Below, piece after piece: positions 55,742 to 64,000 of a stretch of 64,000 nucleotides of DNA. The DNA comes from Mycobacterium sp. ENV421 (lineage in GTDB: Bacteria > Actinomycetota > Actinomycetes > Mycobacteriales > Mycobacteriaceae). Below the pieces are notes generated by a model. The model was not told the DNA's origin. It saw only the letters and a program-made list of their open reading frames with translations, and did not search any database. The position numbers and the translations under genes are program-made. The DNA lies in NCBI RefSeq assembly GCF_002887815.1, contig NZ_PDHO01000027.1, forward strand, positions 1 to 64,000, in the 5' to 3' direction. Position 1 is the stretch's first letter. Each line of letters starts with the position of its first letter.

Positions 55742-56887
55742 ATGGCTGAAGCGGTAATTGTCGAAGCGGTACGTTCACCAGTCGGGAAGCGCAACGGCGG
55801 TCTGTCCGGTGTGCACCCCGCCGAGCTTTCGGCCCAGGTGCTCAACGGTCTGGCCCAGCGCGCCGGCATCGACCCCGAGATCGTCGACGACGTCATCTGG
55901 GGCTGTGTCATGCAGGCCGGTGAGCAGGCCCTCGACATCGCGCGGACCGCGGTGCTGACCGCAGGTTGGCCCGAGTCGGTTCCCGGTGTCACCGTCGACC
56001 GCCAGTGCGGCTCCAGCCAGCAGTCGGTGCACTTCGCCGCCGCCGGCGTGGTGGCCGGCCACTACGACGTCGTCGTCGCCGGTGGTGTCGAGTCGATGTC
56101 GCGCACCCCGATGGGCGCCTCGCTGGCCAACGGCGGAAACCCCTACTCGGCCGGATTCAAGGGCCGCTACGACCGCACCCCCAACCAGGGCATCGGCGCT
56201 GAGATGATGGCCACCAAGTGGGGCCTGAGCCGCACCGATCTCGACCAGTTCTCCCTGGACTCGCACGAAAAGGCCGCTGCCGCACAGGACTCCGGCGCCT
56301 TCGAGGATCAGATCGTCGGCATCAAGGATGCCGAAGGGAACGTCGTCCTCAAGGACGAGGGCATCCGCCGCGGCACCACCCTGGAGAAGATGGGCCAGCT
56401 CAAGCCGGCGTTCTCCGAGGACGGCGTGATCCACGCGGGTAACTCCTCGCAGATCTCCGACGGCTCGGCCGCGCTGCTGTTCATGTCCGCCGAGAAGGCA
56501 AAGTCGTTGGGCCTCAAGCCGATCGCCCGCGTGCACACCGCGACGCTGGCCGGCTCTGACCCGGTGATGATGCTGAGTGGCCCGATCCCGGCCACCCAGA
56601 AGGCCCTCGCCAAGTCCGGCCTCAGCGTCGACGAGATCGGTGCCTTCGAGGTCAACGAGGCGTTCGCGCCGGTTCCGATGGCCTGGCTCAAGGAGATCGG
56701 CGCCGACGAGAAGAAGCTCAACCCCAACGGCGGCGCGATCGCCCTGGGCCACCCGCTCGGCGGCTCCGGTGCACGGCTGATGACCACGCTGCTCTACCAC
56801 ATGCGCGACAACGGAATTCGCTACGGTCTGCAGACCATGTGCGAAGGCGGCGGCCAGGCCAACGCCACCATTCTCGAGCTGCTGTAG
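55742..56887 (+). CDS. Acetyl-CoA C-acyltransferase (thiolase)
   Basis: A 381-residue thiolase. The acylated Cys is in TVDRQCGSSQQSVHF, the His in GGAIALGHPLGGSGAR, the general-acid Cys in TMCEGGGQANAT, and EVNEAFAPVPMAWL is conserved. It cleaves 3-ketoacyl-CoA in beta-oxidation; it resembles FadA6-type steroid or short-chain thiolases, but which FadA is uncertain. GGAG precedes ATG 55742. The enoyl-CoA hydratase gene overlaps its stop by 1 nt (TAGTG), so the pair forms a small beta-oxidation operon. Confidence 0.92.
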   Translation: MAEAVIVEAVRSPVGKRNGGLSGVHPAELSAQVLNGLAQRAGIDPEIVDDVIWGCVMQAGEQALDIARTAVLTAGWPESVPGVTVDRQCGSSQQSVHFAAAGVVAGHYDVVVAGGVESMSRTPMGASLANGGNPYSAGFKGRYDRTPNQGIGAEMMATKWGLSRTDLDQFSLDSHEKAAAAQDSGAFEDQIVGIKDAEGNVVLKDEGIRRGTTLEKMGQLKPAFSEDGVIHAGNSSQISDGSAALLFMSAEKAKSLGLKPIARVHTATLAGSDPVMMLSGPIPATQKALAKSGLSVDEIGAFEVNEAFAPVPMAWLKEIGADEKKLNPNGGAIALGHPLGGSGARLMTTLLYHMRDNGIRYGLQTMCEGGGQANATILELL

Positions 56888-57684
56888 TGACCGACGTGCA
56901 AGCCCCCGCCGCTCTCGGAGAGCGGCGGGGCAACGTCCTGCTCATCACGATCAACCGGCCGGAGGCGCGCAACGCCGTCAACGGTGCGGTCAGCACCGCC
57001 GTAGGTGACCTGCTTGCGCAGGCGCAGGACGACGCCGACGTCTGGGCGGTGGTGATCACCGGTGCCGGCGGCAAATCGTTCTGCGCCGGGGCCGACCTGA
57101 AAGCGATCTACAAGCGGGAGAACCTCTTTCACCCGCAACACCCGGAGTGGGGTTTCGCCGGTTACGTCCGGCACTTCATCGACAAGCCCACGATCGCCGC
57201 GGTGAACGGCACCGCCCTGGGCGGCGGAACCGAACTGGCCTTGGCCAGCGACCTGGTGATCGCCGAGGAGAGCGCCAAGTTCGGGTTGCCGGAAGTCAAG
57301 CGCGGCCTGGTCGCCGCGGCGGGTGGTGTGTTCCGCATCGTCGAGCAGTTGCCCCGCAAGGTGGCCATGCAGTTGCTGTTCACCGGTGAACCGATCACCT
57401 CTGCCGAGGCGCTCAAGTGGGGCCTGATCAACGACGTCGTGCCCGACGGCACCGTCGTCGACGCGGCTTTGGCTCTGGCGCAACGCATCACCGTCAACGC
57501 GCCGCTGGCCGTGCAGGCCAGTAAGCGCGTCGCGGTCGGTGTCGACGACGGGACCGTCACCGCGGACGAAGCCGGCTGGACTCGCACCATGCGCGAGATC
57601 GGCCCGCTGATGAAGTCCGAGGACGCCAAGGAAGGCCCGCTGGCCTTCGCCGAAAAGCGCCAGCCGGTCTGGAAGGCGCGCTGA
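56887..57684 (+). CDS. Enoyl-CoA hydratase (crotonase family)
   Basis: A 265-residue crotonase. SFCAGADLKAIY is the first oxyanion-hole segment; NGTALGGGTELALASDLVIAEE contains the second with GGG; KFGLPEVKRGLVAAAGGVFR has the Glu of the PEV motif used by true hydratases. The C-terminal helix ends KRQPVWKAR. It hydrates trans-2-enoyl-CoA to 3-hydroxyacyl-CoA. GTG 56887 overlaps the thiolase stop. Convergent with the fasciclin gene. Confidence 0.92.
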   Translation: MTDVQAPAALGERRGNVLLITINRPEARNAVNGAVSTAVGDLLAQAQDDADVWAVVITGAGGKSFCAGADLKAIYKRENLFHPQHPEWGFAGYVRHFIDKPTIAAVNGTALGGGTELALASDLVIAEESAKFGLPEVKRGLVAAAGGVFRIVEQLPRKVAMQLLFTGEPITSAEALKWGLINDVVPDGTVVDAALALAQRITVNAPLAVQASKRVAVGVDDGTVTADEAGWTRTMREIGPLMKSEDAKEGPLAFAEKRQPVWKAR

Positions 57685-57689
57685 CCTAG

Positions 57690-58460
57690 TTAGGCCGTCG
57701 CGGGCTTGGTCGTCGTCGGCGTGGCCGACGTCGACTCGGCCGGCGACGACGTCGTCGTGGTGGTCGGCGTCGTGCTGGTGGTGCTGGTCGCCGTATTGGG
57801 TTCGGGCGCATCGGCCGGGCTGAGCACGGTGTCGATCATGTAGATGTACGCGCCGCGAGCGGTGTAGCCGCACACCAGCTTCGCGGTGTCGTTGACCTTG
57901 ATGTCGCCGCCCTTGCCGGTCACGTTCACCGGGCTGCCCTGCTGCGTCGGCATCTTGCCGTGCAGATCATCGGGGCCCAGGTAGCCCAGCACCAGGTGGT
58001 AGTACAGCGTGGACGTCAGTGCGGCCGGGTCGCTCTTCAGCTGCTCCAGCGTCGCCTCGTCGAGCTTGGCGAAAGCGTCGTTGGTCGGCGCGAACACCAC
58101 GTACGGGCCGCCGTCGATGACGCTGTCGATGTTGACGGCCGGGTTGAGGCCACCGGAGATCGCCGCGCTGAACGTGCTCAGGTCCGGGTTCGCGGCGATG
58201 GCCGCGGTCGCGGGCTGGTTGCCCATGCTGGTGAACGAACCGGAGCCGCTCGGGATGCGGTTCTTGTACGCGTCGCAGCCGGAGCCCTGTGGATCGGGCA
58301 GCTGGCTCATGCTCGGCACCGGGATCTCCGACGTGGTCGGGGCCGCCGGGGTGGTGGTGGTCGGCGTCGGATCTGCGTAGGCCTGAACGGCCGTCGGGAT
58401 CGCGATGGCGATGGCGGCCAACCCTGCGGCGACGCCAAGGGACTTGGTACGAATGCTCAC
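57690..58460 (-). CDS. Secreted fasciclin-domain protein (MPT70/MPT83-like)
   Basis: A 256-residue exported protein. The signal peptide VSIRTKSLGVAAGLAAIAIAI, cleaved after VQAYA, is followed by a Pro/Thr linker, a FAS1 domain (about 65-205; NPDLSTFSAAISGGL, YVVFAPTNDAFAKL, LYYHLVLGYL, GAYIYMIDTVLSP) and a 45-residue Thr/Ser/Pro tail like an O-mannosylated or wall-spanning region. MPT70/MPT83 relatives bind host or wall components. GTG 58460 follows AAAAGGAG. Confidence 0.9.
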   Translation of the reverse strand: MSIRTKSLGVAAGLAAIAIAIPTAVQAYADPTPTTTTPAAPTTSEIPVPSMSQLPDPQGSGCDAYKNRIPSGSGSFTSMGNQPATAAIAANPDLSTFSAAISGGLNPAVNIDSVIDGGPYVVFAPTNDAFAKLDEATLEQLKSDPAALTSTLYYHLVLGYLGPDDLHGKMPTQQGSPVNVTGKGGDIKVNDTAKLVCGYTARGAYIYMIDTVLSPADAPEPNTATSTTSTTPTTTTTSSPAESTSATPTTTKPATA

Positions 58461-58580
58461 TTCGGCTCCTTTTGAGTCTCTAGTGGAGTCGGCGAAACGC
58501 GGGTCCCCGTTACCGCTGCGCCCCGACGAATCGTACTGGCAGCAAAGCTTCAGTCTCAAAACGGCTGATGAAGCTGCAGT

Positions 58581-58721
58581 TCAGAGCGCTGCCCGGCGCA
58601 CCCGCCAGCACAGCAGCGCGGCGAGCACGCACAGTCCCGCCGCGAGGTAGAAGGCCAGGTCGTAGCTGCCCTGCACGTCGCGAAGCCGGCCCGCCCCGGC
58701 GGCCGCCACAGCCCGCCGACC
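58581..58721 (-). pseudogene. C-terminal remnant of an MFS transporter
   Basis: The reverse strand encodes GAGRLRDVQGSYDLAFYLAAG then LCVLAALLCWRVRRAAL before a stop at 58581. This is the last transmembrane helix and cytoplasmic end of a major facilitator protein, with GRLRDxxGSY a common motif before helix 12. Nothing upstream in the frame is MFS-like: the rest of the gene has been lost, replaced by the promoter region of the carbonic-anhydrase gene. It lies in the 319-bp gap between the fasciclin gene and 58780, which otherwise shows nothing. Confidence 0.6.
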
Positions 58722-58779
58722 TGATGGGGCTACCAAGGTCTTTCCGGGCTCCTGAACGCGTCTGCCTACGATGTCGGCC

Positions 58780-59301
58780 ATGGCCGAACCACTGATCATG
58801 TCCGTTGGCGGGCACAGCCCCGAACTGCACGCCGAATCCTGGGTCGCACCCAACGCGGCGGTGATCGGCCAGGTGCGGCTCGCCGCGCGGGCCAGCGTCT
58901 GGTACTCGGCGACCTTGCGGGCCGAGGCCGAATGGATCGACGTCGGCGAGGGCAGCAACATCCAGGACGGCTCCACCGTGCACGTCGACCCGGGCTTCCC
59001 GGTGAAGATCGGTGCGGGCGTGACGGTCGGGCACAACGCCGTGCTGCACGGCTGCACGGTCGAGGACGGTTCGCTGGTCGGGATGGGCTCGATCGTGCTC
59101 AACGGCGCCGTGATCGGTGCGGGGTCGATCGTGGCCGCCGGCGCGGTGGTTCCGCAGGGCATGATGGTGCCGCCGCGATCCCTGGTGGCCGGTGTTCCCG
59201 CCAAGGTGCGCCGCGACCTGTCCGACGCCGAACTGGACGGCAATCGGATGAACGCCGCGGTCTACGAGCACCTCATCGACCTGCACCACGACTCCGCGTA
59301 G
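58780..59301 (+). CDS. Gamma carbonic anhydrase family protein
   Basis: A 173-residue left-handed beta-helix protein built from hexapeptide repeats (AAVIGQVRLAARASVWYSATL onward). Three putative zinc His: DGSTVHVDPG, and two in VGHNAVLHGC. Relatives such as YrdA and CaiE may hydrate CO2 or be inactive. ATG 58780 is chosen over the nearby ATG 58771 because TACGAT (58767-58772) ends 7 nt before it. Trimeric cytoplasmic enzyme by family analogy. Confidence 0.9.
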   Translation: MAEPLIMSVGGHSPELHAESWVAPNAAVIGQVRLAARASVWYSATLRAEAEWIDVGEGSNIQDGSTVHVDPGFPVKIGAGVTVGHNAVLHGCTVEDGSLVGMGSIVLNGAVIGAGSIVAAGAVVPQGMMVPPRSLVAGVPAKVRRDLSDAELDGNRMNAAVYEHLIDLHHDSA

Positions 59302-59370
59302 CGGCCGGCGGGATCGATCTCACACCGTGGTCAGGTTTGCGCCGCGGCAAGACTGCCGATAAGTCCTAGC

Positions 59371-60513
59371 GTGGACTCGAAGCGGATCCTGGTCACCGGT
59401 GCCACCGGATACGTCGGTTCCCGGCTGGTGGCGCGGCTGCTCGACGACGGTCACGAGGTCGTCGCCGCGACCCGCAACCCGGAGAAACTCGGCCGGTTCG
59501 GCTGGTGTGACCGGGTGACGGCCGTCGTCTTCGATGCCGACGACCCGACCTCGGTCGAGACAGCGCTCGCCGTCTCCGGACACATCGACGTCCTCTACTA
59601 CCTGGTGCACGCCATCGGCCAGCCCGGCTTCCGCGAGCGCGACAATGCAGGCGCGGCGAACGTGGGCAGAGCGGCGGCTGCTGCCGGCGTGGGGCGCATC
59701 GTGTACCTCGGCGGGTTCGTGCCCGACGACGACACGTTGTCCGAGCATCTGGCCGGCCGGGCCGAGGTCGCCGCGGCGCTGGACGTCGACGGCGGCGCCG
59801 AACTGGTCTGGCTCGGAGCGGCGGTCATCATCGGCGCGGGCTCGACGTCGTTCGAGATGGTCCGCTATGTCGGCGACCGGTTCTGGGTGATTCCGCTACC
59901 GCCGTGGGCCGACCACGACATCGAACCCATTTCGATCAGCGACGTGCTGTACTACCTGCTGGCCGCGGCCGACCCCGCAGTGGTGCCGGCGGGGTCGTAC
60001 GACATCGTCGGGCCCGACGTCGTGACCTACGGCGAGCTGTTGCAGACCTACATCGAGGCCGCCGGTGAACTGCGGGCCGGGCTGCCGGTGCGCGATATCG
60101 TGCCGCAGGCGATCGTCGGCCGAGTGGCCGGCGCGGCAGTACCGGTGCCCAGCGGATTGGCCGCCGATCTCATCGAATCGCTGGACCATCCGATGACGGC
60201 CTCGGACACTGTCTTACGTGATCATGTCCCGGACCCGCCCGGTGGACTCACCACCATCGAAGACGCCGTCGCCGCCGCGGTGGCCAGCCCGCCGCCCTGT
60301 CCGGTCGACCGACTGGCCGACCCGCATCACCTGGCTGACAGCGATCCGATCTGGGCAGGCGGGGATGCGCTGCGACTGCGGCGGATGGCTGCCACGGTGA
60401 CGCCCGGGGTGGCGCGCCCCGCGCTGAGACTGCTGGACTCGGTGCCCGGCCCGCTGGCCGGCGCGCTGCGGACCGGCCTGGACCTAGTGCTGGCGAAAGT
60501 TCGCCTGTTATGA
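59371..60513 (+). CDS. NAD(P)-binding SDR-like protein (NmrA/atypical SDR)
   Basis: A 380-residue protein with N-terminal VTGATGYVGSRLVARLLDDGH (GxxGxxG Rossmann fold, residues 7-27). LYYLVHAIGQPGFRERDNAG and RIVYLGGFVPDD match the atypical SDR group without a YxxxK pair; ISISDVLYYLLAAAD is conserved in these. Probably binds NADP and acts on an unknown hydrophobic substrate. Starts GTG 59371. Its TGA overlaps the CPBP gene's ATG (ATGA). Confidence 0.85.
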   Translation: MDSKRILVTGATGYVGSRLVARLLDDGHEVVAATRNPEKLGRFGWCDRVTAVVFDADDPTSVETALAVSGHIDVLYYLVHAIGQPGFRERDNAGAANVGRAAAAAGVGRIVYLGGFVPDDDTLSEHLAGRAEVAAALDVDGGAELVWLGAAVIIGAGSTSFEMVRYVGDRFWVIPLPPWADHDIEPISISDVLYYLLAAADPAVVPAGSYDIVGPDVVTYGELLQTYIEAAGELRAGLPVRDIVPQAIVGRVAGAAVPVPSGLAADLIESLDHPMTASDTVLRDHVPDPPGGLTTIEDAVAAAVASPPPCPVDRLADPHHLADSDPIWAGGDALRLRRMAATVTPGVARPALRLLDSVPGPLAGALRTGLDLVLAKVRLL

Positions 60514-61211
60514 CGATGTTGGCTGAACTTCGGTCGGTGGCGTCCAATGTTGCTGTACCACATCAGGAGTGGCCGTCCGCGATCCGCCGGCGGCGCATCG
60601 CGGTGTGCGTGGTGCTGGTTCTCGGTGCGCTGCTGCTCGGCTTGTCGCTGACCCGCAGGCCCGGCGATGCGGCGTTCTACTGGCTGACGATGGCGCTGGC
60701 GGCGACGTGGGCCTTCGGTGCGCGGGCGTCCGGCCCGGTGCACCTGGGGTGCATCCGCTGGCGCGGGCGAAACCAGCGCCCGGTCATCACCGGGCTCGCG
60801 ATCGGATTGCTGCTCGGCGGCATTTTTGTGCTCGGCGGTCTGGTGACCCGTGAGATACCGCCGGTGGCCGAGGCCATCACCCGTGTGCTGGAGTACGCCA
60901 ACCACGGCAGCCTGCTGCTGATCGTGGTGATCACCCTGGTGAACGGTCTGGCCGAGGAAATGTTCTTCCGCGGCGCGCTGTACACCGCGCTGGGCGCCTT
61001 CCACCCGGTGGTGATCTCGACGGTGCTCTACACCATCGCGACGTGTGCCAGCGGCAACTGGATGCTCGGCTTCGCCGCGATCATCCTCGGCACCGTGTGC
61101 GCCCTGGAACGCCGAGCCACCGGCGGAGTGCTGGCACCGGTGCTGACCCACGTGGTCTGGGGTCTGATCATGGTGCTGGCACTGCCGCCGATGTTCGGCA
61201 TCTGGCACTAG
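60510..61211 (+). CDS. CPBP family intramembrane metalloprotease
   Basis: A 233-residue membrane protein with about six to seven hydrophobic segments. The CAAX-protease-like motif is GLAEEMFFRGALYTAL (EExxxR), and APVLTHVVWGL supplies the late His; both are needed for the glutamic-type intramembrane peptidase. Members process lipoproteins or act in stress responses; target unknown. ATG 60510 overlaps the previous gene's stop by ATGA. Convergent with the MFS gene, sharing CTAG. Confidence 0.87.
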   Translation: MTMLAELRSVASNVAVPHQEWPSAIRRRRIAVCVVLVLGALLLGLSLTRRPGDAAFYWLTMALAATWAFGARASGPVHLGCIRWRGRNQRPVITGLAIGLLLGGIFVLGGLVTREIPPVAEAITRVLEYANHGSLLLIVVITLVNGLAEEMFFRGALYTALGAFHPVVISTVLYTIATCASGNWMLGFAAIILGTVCALERRATGGVLAPVLTHVVWGLIMVLALPPMFGIWH

Positions 61212-62494
61212 GCCAGCGGGTGGGCGATCTCGTCGCGCGGCATGCGCGCCGCGACGAGCGCGACCGCGGCCAGCAGCACCGGCGCGATACCGGTCACCGC
61301 GAAGATGAGCTCCACCGGAACCACTTTCGACAGCGGGCCCGCGACCGCCATCGACACCGGCATGAACGCCAGCGAGACGAAGAAGTCCAGACTCGACACC
61401 CGGCCCAGCATCTCCGGCGGTACCCGCCTCTGCAGCAGCGTGCCCCAGATGACCATGCCCGCGCCGTCGGTGAGGCCGACGACGAACAGCGCGATCACCA
61501 TCACCGGCAGCGACGACGTCGCGCCGACGAGCACCAGCGGCAGTGAGCCCGCGCCCCACATCGTCATCATCACCGTGAGGTAGCGCCGCGGCAGCCGACG
61601 CGAGGACACCGCCAGCGCGCCCAGGGCACTGCCCAGCCCGAACGAGGCGAGCATCAGGCCGTATACCTGCTCGCCGTGGGCGAACCGGTTGTGGGCGATG
61701 AACGGCAGCAGCACCTCGATCGGACCCATCGCCAAGAACACCCAGGTGCAGGCGAACAGCAGCGTCCAGCGCAACCATCGGGTGTGCAGGACGAACCGCA
61801 GACCCTCCCTGAGATCGGTGAGGACGTGCGGCTTCTCGCGCTCGACGGTCATCACGATGTGTGAGCCATGCCCTGGCCGCATGGACACCAGCAGGGTCAG
61901 CGCGACCGCGAACAGCGCAGCCACCGTGACCGAACCCAGGGCGGGGAAGGTGATCCCGATCAGCACACCGGCCGCTGCCGGGCCGATGGCCTGTTGCAGG
62001 GTGGGCCGGATCGCGCCTTCGACACCGTTGGCGGCCAGCAGCTGCTCTGCCGGCAGGATGCGCGGCAGGTAGGCGCTGTAGGCCGGGAAGAAGAAGGCGG
62101 CGCCGATACCGAGAACCGCTGCCGCAGTTGCCATGTGCCACAGATGCAGCTCGCCGAGCATGCCGAGGACGGCGACGGCGCCGGTGGCGGCGAGGTTGGT
62201 GACTTCGACCGCGATGATGATGGCGCGCTGCGGTACCCGGTCGGCGACGATGCCGCCGACGAGGATGAAGGCCAGCATGCCGGCAGCAAGGCAGGCCGCG
62301 ACCAGAGACAACGCGGCCGGGTCGTCGGCGAGGGCGATGACTTGAAGCGCCATCACGACGGTCCACATACCTTCGGCGAACAGCGAAATCGACATTGCCG
62401 CGATGAGCAGCCGGAATTCGCGGTACCGGAACGGTGCGAGCACGCGCCAGCGCCCGGTGGGTTTCACCGGCTCGATGTCGTAGTGCGTACTCAT
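61208..62494 (-). CDS. MFS transporter
   Basis: A 428-residue major facilitator protein with 12 predicted segments. The loop 2-3 motif appears as GIVADRVPQRAIIIAVE (G-x-x-x-D-R-x-x-x), typical of drug or small-molecule exporters such as the Tap/enterobactin-exporter-like group. Central loop about residues 190-215 is charged. Substrate unknown. GACCAT lies 7 nt before ATG 62494, a weak leaderless -10. Convergent with the CPBP gene. Confidence 0.88.
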   Translation of the reverse strand: MSTHYDIEPVKPTGRWRVLAPFRYREFRLLIAAMSISLFAEGMWTVVMALQVIALADDPAALSLVAACLAAGMLAFILVGGIVADRVPQRAIIIAVEVTNLAATGAVAVLGMLGELHLWHMATAAAVLGIGAAFFFPAYSAYLPRILPAEQLLAANGVEGAIRPTLQQAIGPAAAGVLIGITFPALGSVTVAALFAVALTLLVSMRPGHGSHIVMTVEREKPHVLTDLREGLRFVLHTRWLRWTLLFACTWVFLAMGPIEVLLPFIAHNRFAHGEQVYGLMLASFGLGSALGALAVSSRRLPRRYLTVMMTMWGAGSLPLVLVGATSSLPVMVIALFVVGLTDGAGMVIWGTLLQRRVPPEMLGRVSSLDFFVSLAFMPVSMAVAGPLSKVVPVELIFAVTGIAPVLLAAVALVAARMPRDEIAHPLA

Positions 62495-62543
62495 GCCGTC
62501 GATGGTCGCTGACCGGCGCAGGCCACGTCCACCGATTTTCGGG

Positions 62544-62894
62544 TCAGCCGAACAGGTCGTCGATCGAGGGTGCGGGGCGGCCGGCGAGTTTGTAACTCAC
62601 CCACTGGTTCAACGAGATTCCCTGCTCGGCGGCCTCGACCACCAGTCGTTCGTGCAGCACGGGCGAGGGGCGCACCGCGAACTTGCCGCTGTAGCGGTGG
62701 TCGGTCAACGACTCCGGCGGGTCCATCCCGATCTCGGCCAGTTCGTGGAGTTCCTGGGCGATCAGCTTCTCGACACGCTCGATCGCTTCATGGGGTGTGA
62801 GGGCCGTCGCGTACCGGCCTTTGAACTCCAGACAGAGTCCGAGGTACTGGCAGTAGTCGTCAGACCATTCGGCGCGGTAGGTGTAGTTCGGCAT
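62544..62894 (-). CDS. HicB-family antitoxin-like protein (orphan)
   Basis: A 116-residue protein. The N-terminal part YTYRAEWSDDYCQYLGLCLEF is a HicB-like degraded RNase H fold; the C-terminal KFAVRPSPVLHERLVVEAAEQGISLNQWVSYKL is a ribbon-helix-helix DNA-binding segment. This is the usual HicB antitoxin layout, but no HicA toxin lies next to it: upstream there are only 102 bp before the enoyl-CoA hydratase gene and downstream is the MFS start. It is thus an orphan regulator, perhaps autorepressing. Confidence 0.82.
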   Translation of the reverse strand: MPNYTYRAEWSDDYCQYLGLCLEFKGRYATALTPHEAIERVEKLIAQELHELAEIGMDPPESLTDHRYSGKFAVRPSPVLHERLVVEAAEQGISLNQWVSYKLAGRPAPSIDDLFG

Positions 62895-62996
62895 CGCCCC
62901 ATGATGGCCAGGCGCTCCGACAATTCCGGGGCCGGTGGCGGCTGGGCGCCGCGTGGTGAGTGGCTTTCCCAGAGTGGTATTGCCCCGCCGGCTCGG

Positions 62997-63803
62997 CTAG
63001 TCGTCGGTGAACGTCGGCGAGCGGTGTTCCTGGAATGCCCGGGTGCCCTCGCGGAAGTCCTTGGAGCCCAACAGAACCAGCTGGCCTTCGCTTTCGCGGC
63101 CGATCGCCGGTTCGAGTTCGGTGAGCGTCGCGGCGTTGATCGCCTGCTTGGTCTTGCGCAGCGCGATCGCGGGACCGGATACCAGCTTGTCGAGCACCGC
63201 CGCCACGCCGGCCTCCAGCTCGTCGGCCGGATACACCTCACTGACCAGACCGAAGCCGAACGCGTCGGCTGCCGAAATTCGTTCGGCCAGAAGCGCCATC
63301 TTCATGGCGCGGGCCCGCCCGATCGAGGCGGCCACCAGCGCCGACGCGCCGCCGTCGGGCATCAGGCCGATCTTGGTGAACGCCAGCAGGAAAAACGCCT
63401 TCTCCGAAGCCAATACGATGTCGCAGGCCAGCGCGAGCGACACCCCGACCCCGGCCGCTGGCCCGTGCACCACCGACACCACCGGCTTGGGCAGGTTCAC
63501 GATCGCGCGCACCGCGCGATTCGCCTCCTGCAGAACCTCGTCCGGGGTGTCCGGGCGGCGGTTCGACTGATCCTCGGCGCTGATGCCCGCACCGGAGCTG
63601 AACCCGCGTCCCGCCCCACCGAGTCGCACGGCCCGGACCGCCGCGTCGTCGGCCGCATGCTCGAGAACGTCGGCCAGCGTGCGGAGCATGATCGCGTTCA
63701 GCGAGTTCAGGCTGTCCGGCCGGTTCAGCGTCACCGACAACACTCCGCTGTCGAGCGACACGGTCAGTTCCGGCACACCGGTGTAGGCGTCGATGGTCGT
63801 CAT
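62997..63803 (-). CDS. echA: Enoyl-CoA hydratase/isomerase family protein
   Basis: A 268-residue crotonase. GFSSGAGISAEDQS is the first oxyanion-hole segment, HGPAAGVGVSLALACDIVLASE the second. The catalytic Glu positions read KIGLMPDGGAS, with Asp in place of the usual second Glu, as in isomerase-type members. Gene position matches the echA10/echA11 pair beside mcr in M. tuberculosis, as I recall. TAAGGT (63815-63810) ends 6 nt before ATG 63803, so leaderless. Divergent from the mcr-like gene. Confidence 0.9.
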   Translation of the reverse strand: MTTIDAYTGVPELTVSLDSGVLSVTLNRPDSLNSLNAIMLRTLADVLEHAADDAAVRAVRLGGAGRGFSSGAGISAEDQSNRRPDTPDEVLQEANRAVRAIVNLPKPVVSVVHGPAAGVGVSLALACDIVLASEKAFFLLAFTKIGLMPDGGASALVAASIGRARAMKMALLAERISAADAFGFGLVSEVYPADELEAGVAAVLDKLVSGPAIALRKTKQAINAATLTELEPAIGRESEGQLVLLGSKDFREGTRAFQEHRSPTFTDD

Positions 63804-63859
63804 GGCTGCACCTTAGCCCCGGCGGGGGCGCAGCCCACGACGGGTCGGGCCAGGTGTAA

Positions 63860-64000
<141 letters not shown>

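Noticed and set aside
60327-62366. 679-codon open frame on the minus strand
   Set aside because: Out of frame with the MFS gene and antisense to the CPBP protease and NAD-binding protein genes; very Arg-rich.

Overview
The window comes from a mycobacterium, most likely a fast-growing environmental (Mycolicibacterium-type) species. GC content is high and starts are often GTG. The gene order coaA, glyA, desA2, phoH2, NodB deacetylase, fumC, glpX, DUF4245, AI-2E transporter, 3-beta-HSD, xseB, xseA, lipid-droplet protein, ispH, DUF6542, ychF, then an enoyl-CoA hydratase and an mcr-like gene follows, as I remember it, the Rv1092c to Rv1143 stretch of M. tuberculosis, with many insertions. No IS element, prophage, CRISPR array, tRNA or rRNA was recognised.

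Layout. 1-8792: pantothenate kinase (cut by the left edge), a DUF885 peptidase, a long-type serine hydroxymethyltransferase, DesA2, the PIN-PhoH toxin/helicase PhoH2 with a small upstream ORF, a NodB deacetylase and a cation/proton antiporter. 8789-10183: a secreted PGRS-repeat protein without a PE domain. 10609-18615: fumC-glpX divergent from DUF4245-dienelactone hydrolase, a frameshifted PNPOx-family gene, a 13E12/HNH gene, DUF4436 and an AI-2E transporter. 18620-23804: a leftward operon of sulfatase, HAD phosphatase, formylglycine-generating enzyme, epimerase and SDR, running on into the AI-2E transporter gene. 23870-28232: a lipoprotein, a P3A-type proton ATPase and two paralogous small exported proteins. 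28229-34867: core genes (hsd, xseBA, lipid-droplet protein, ispH, DUF6542, ychF). 34985-40359: a VOC protein, a methyltransferase, an arsenic/cadmium resistance cluster (arsR, cadI, acr3, arsC), a DHFR-like protein, a GGDEF remnant and another methyltransferase. 40394-53794: exported proteins, a membrane adenylate cyclase, a large LuxR (LAL) regulator, a hydroxyacid dehydrogenase, hydrolases, two Mce-associated-like proteins, an SDR, a WS/DGAT-like protein and DoxX. 53930-64000: DUF3556 membrane protein, thiolase-enoyl-CoA hydratase, a fasciclin protein, an MFS remnant, gamma carbonic anhydrase, an NAD-binding protein, a CPBP protease, MFS, an orphan HicB, an enoyl-CoA hydratase and the start of an mcr-like CoA-transferase.

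Three features run through the window. (1) About twenty genes have a TANNNT -10 box ending exactly 6 or 7 nt before the start codon, which predicts leaderless mRNAs; this was used to choose several starts. In three places divergent starts lie only 23-31 bp apart, and at 41951/41974 the two -10 boxes overlap. (2) Three sites fit or nearly fit the KstR cholesterol-regulator consensus TNNAACNNGTTNNA: before the 3-beta-HSD gene, before the DUF3556 gene and before the epimerase of the sulfatase operon. (3) Five convergent gene pairs share one palindromic CTAG as both stop codons. The best candidate for an undescribed system is the sulfatase/FGE/epimerase/SDR operon with its KstR-like site, possibly acting on sulfated steroids or lipids; that function is inference.
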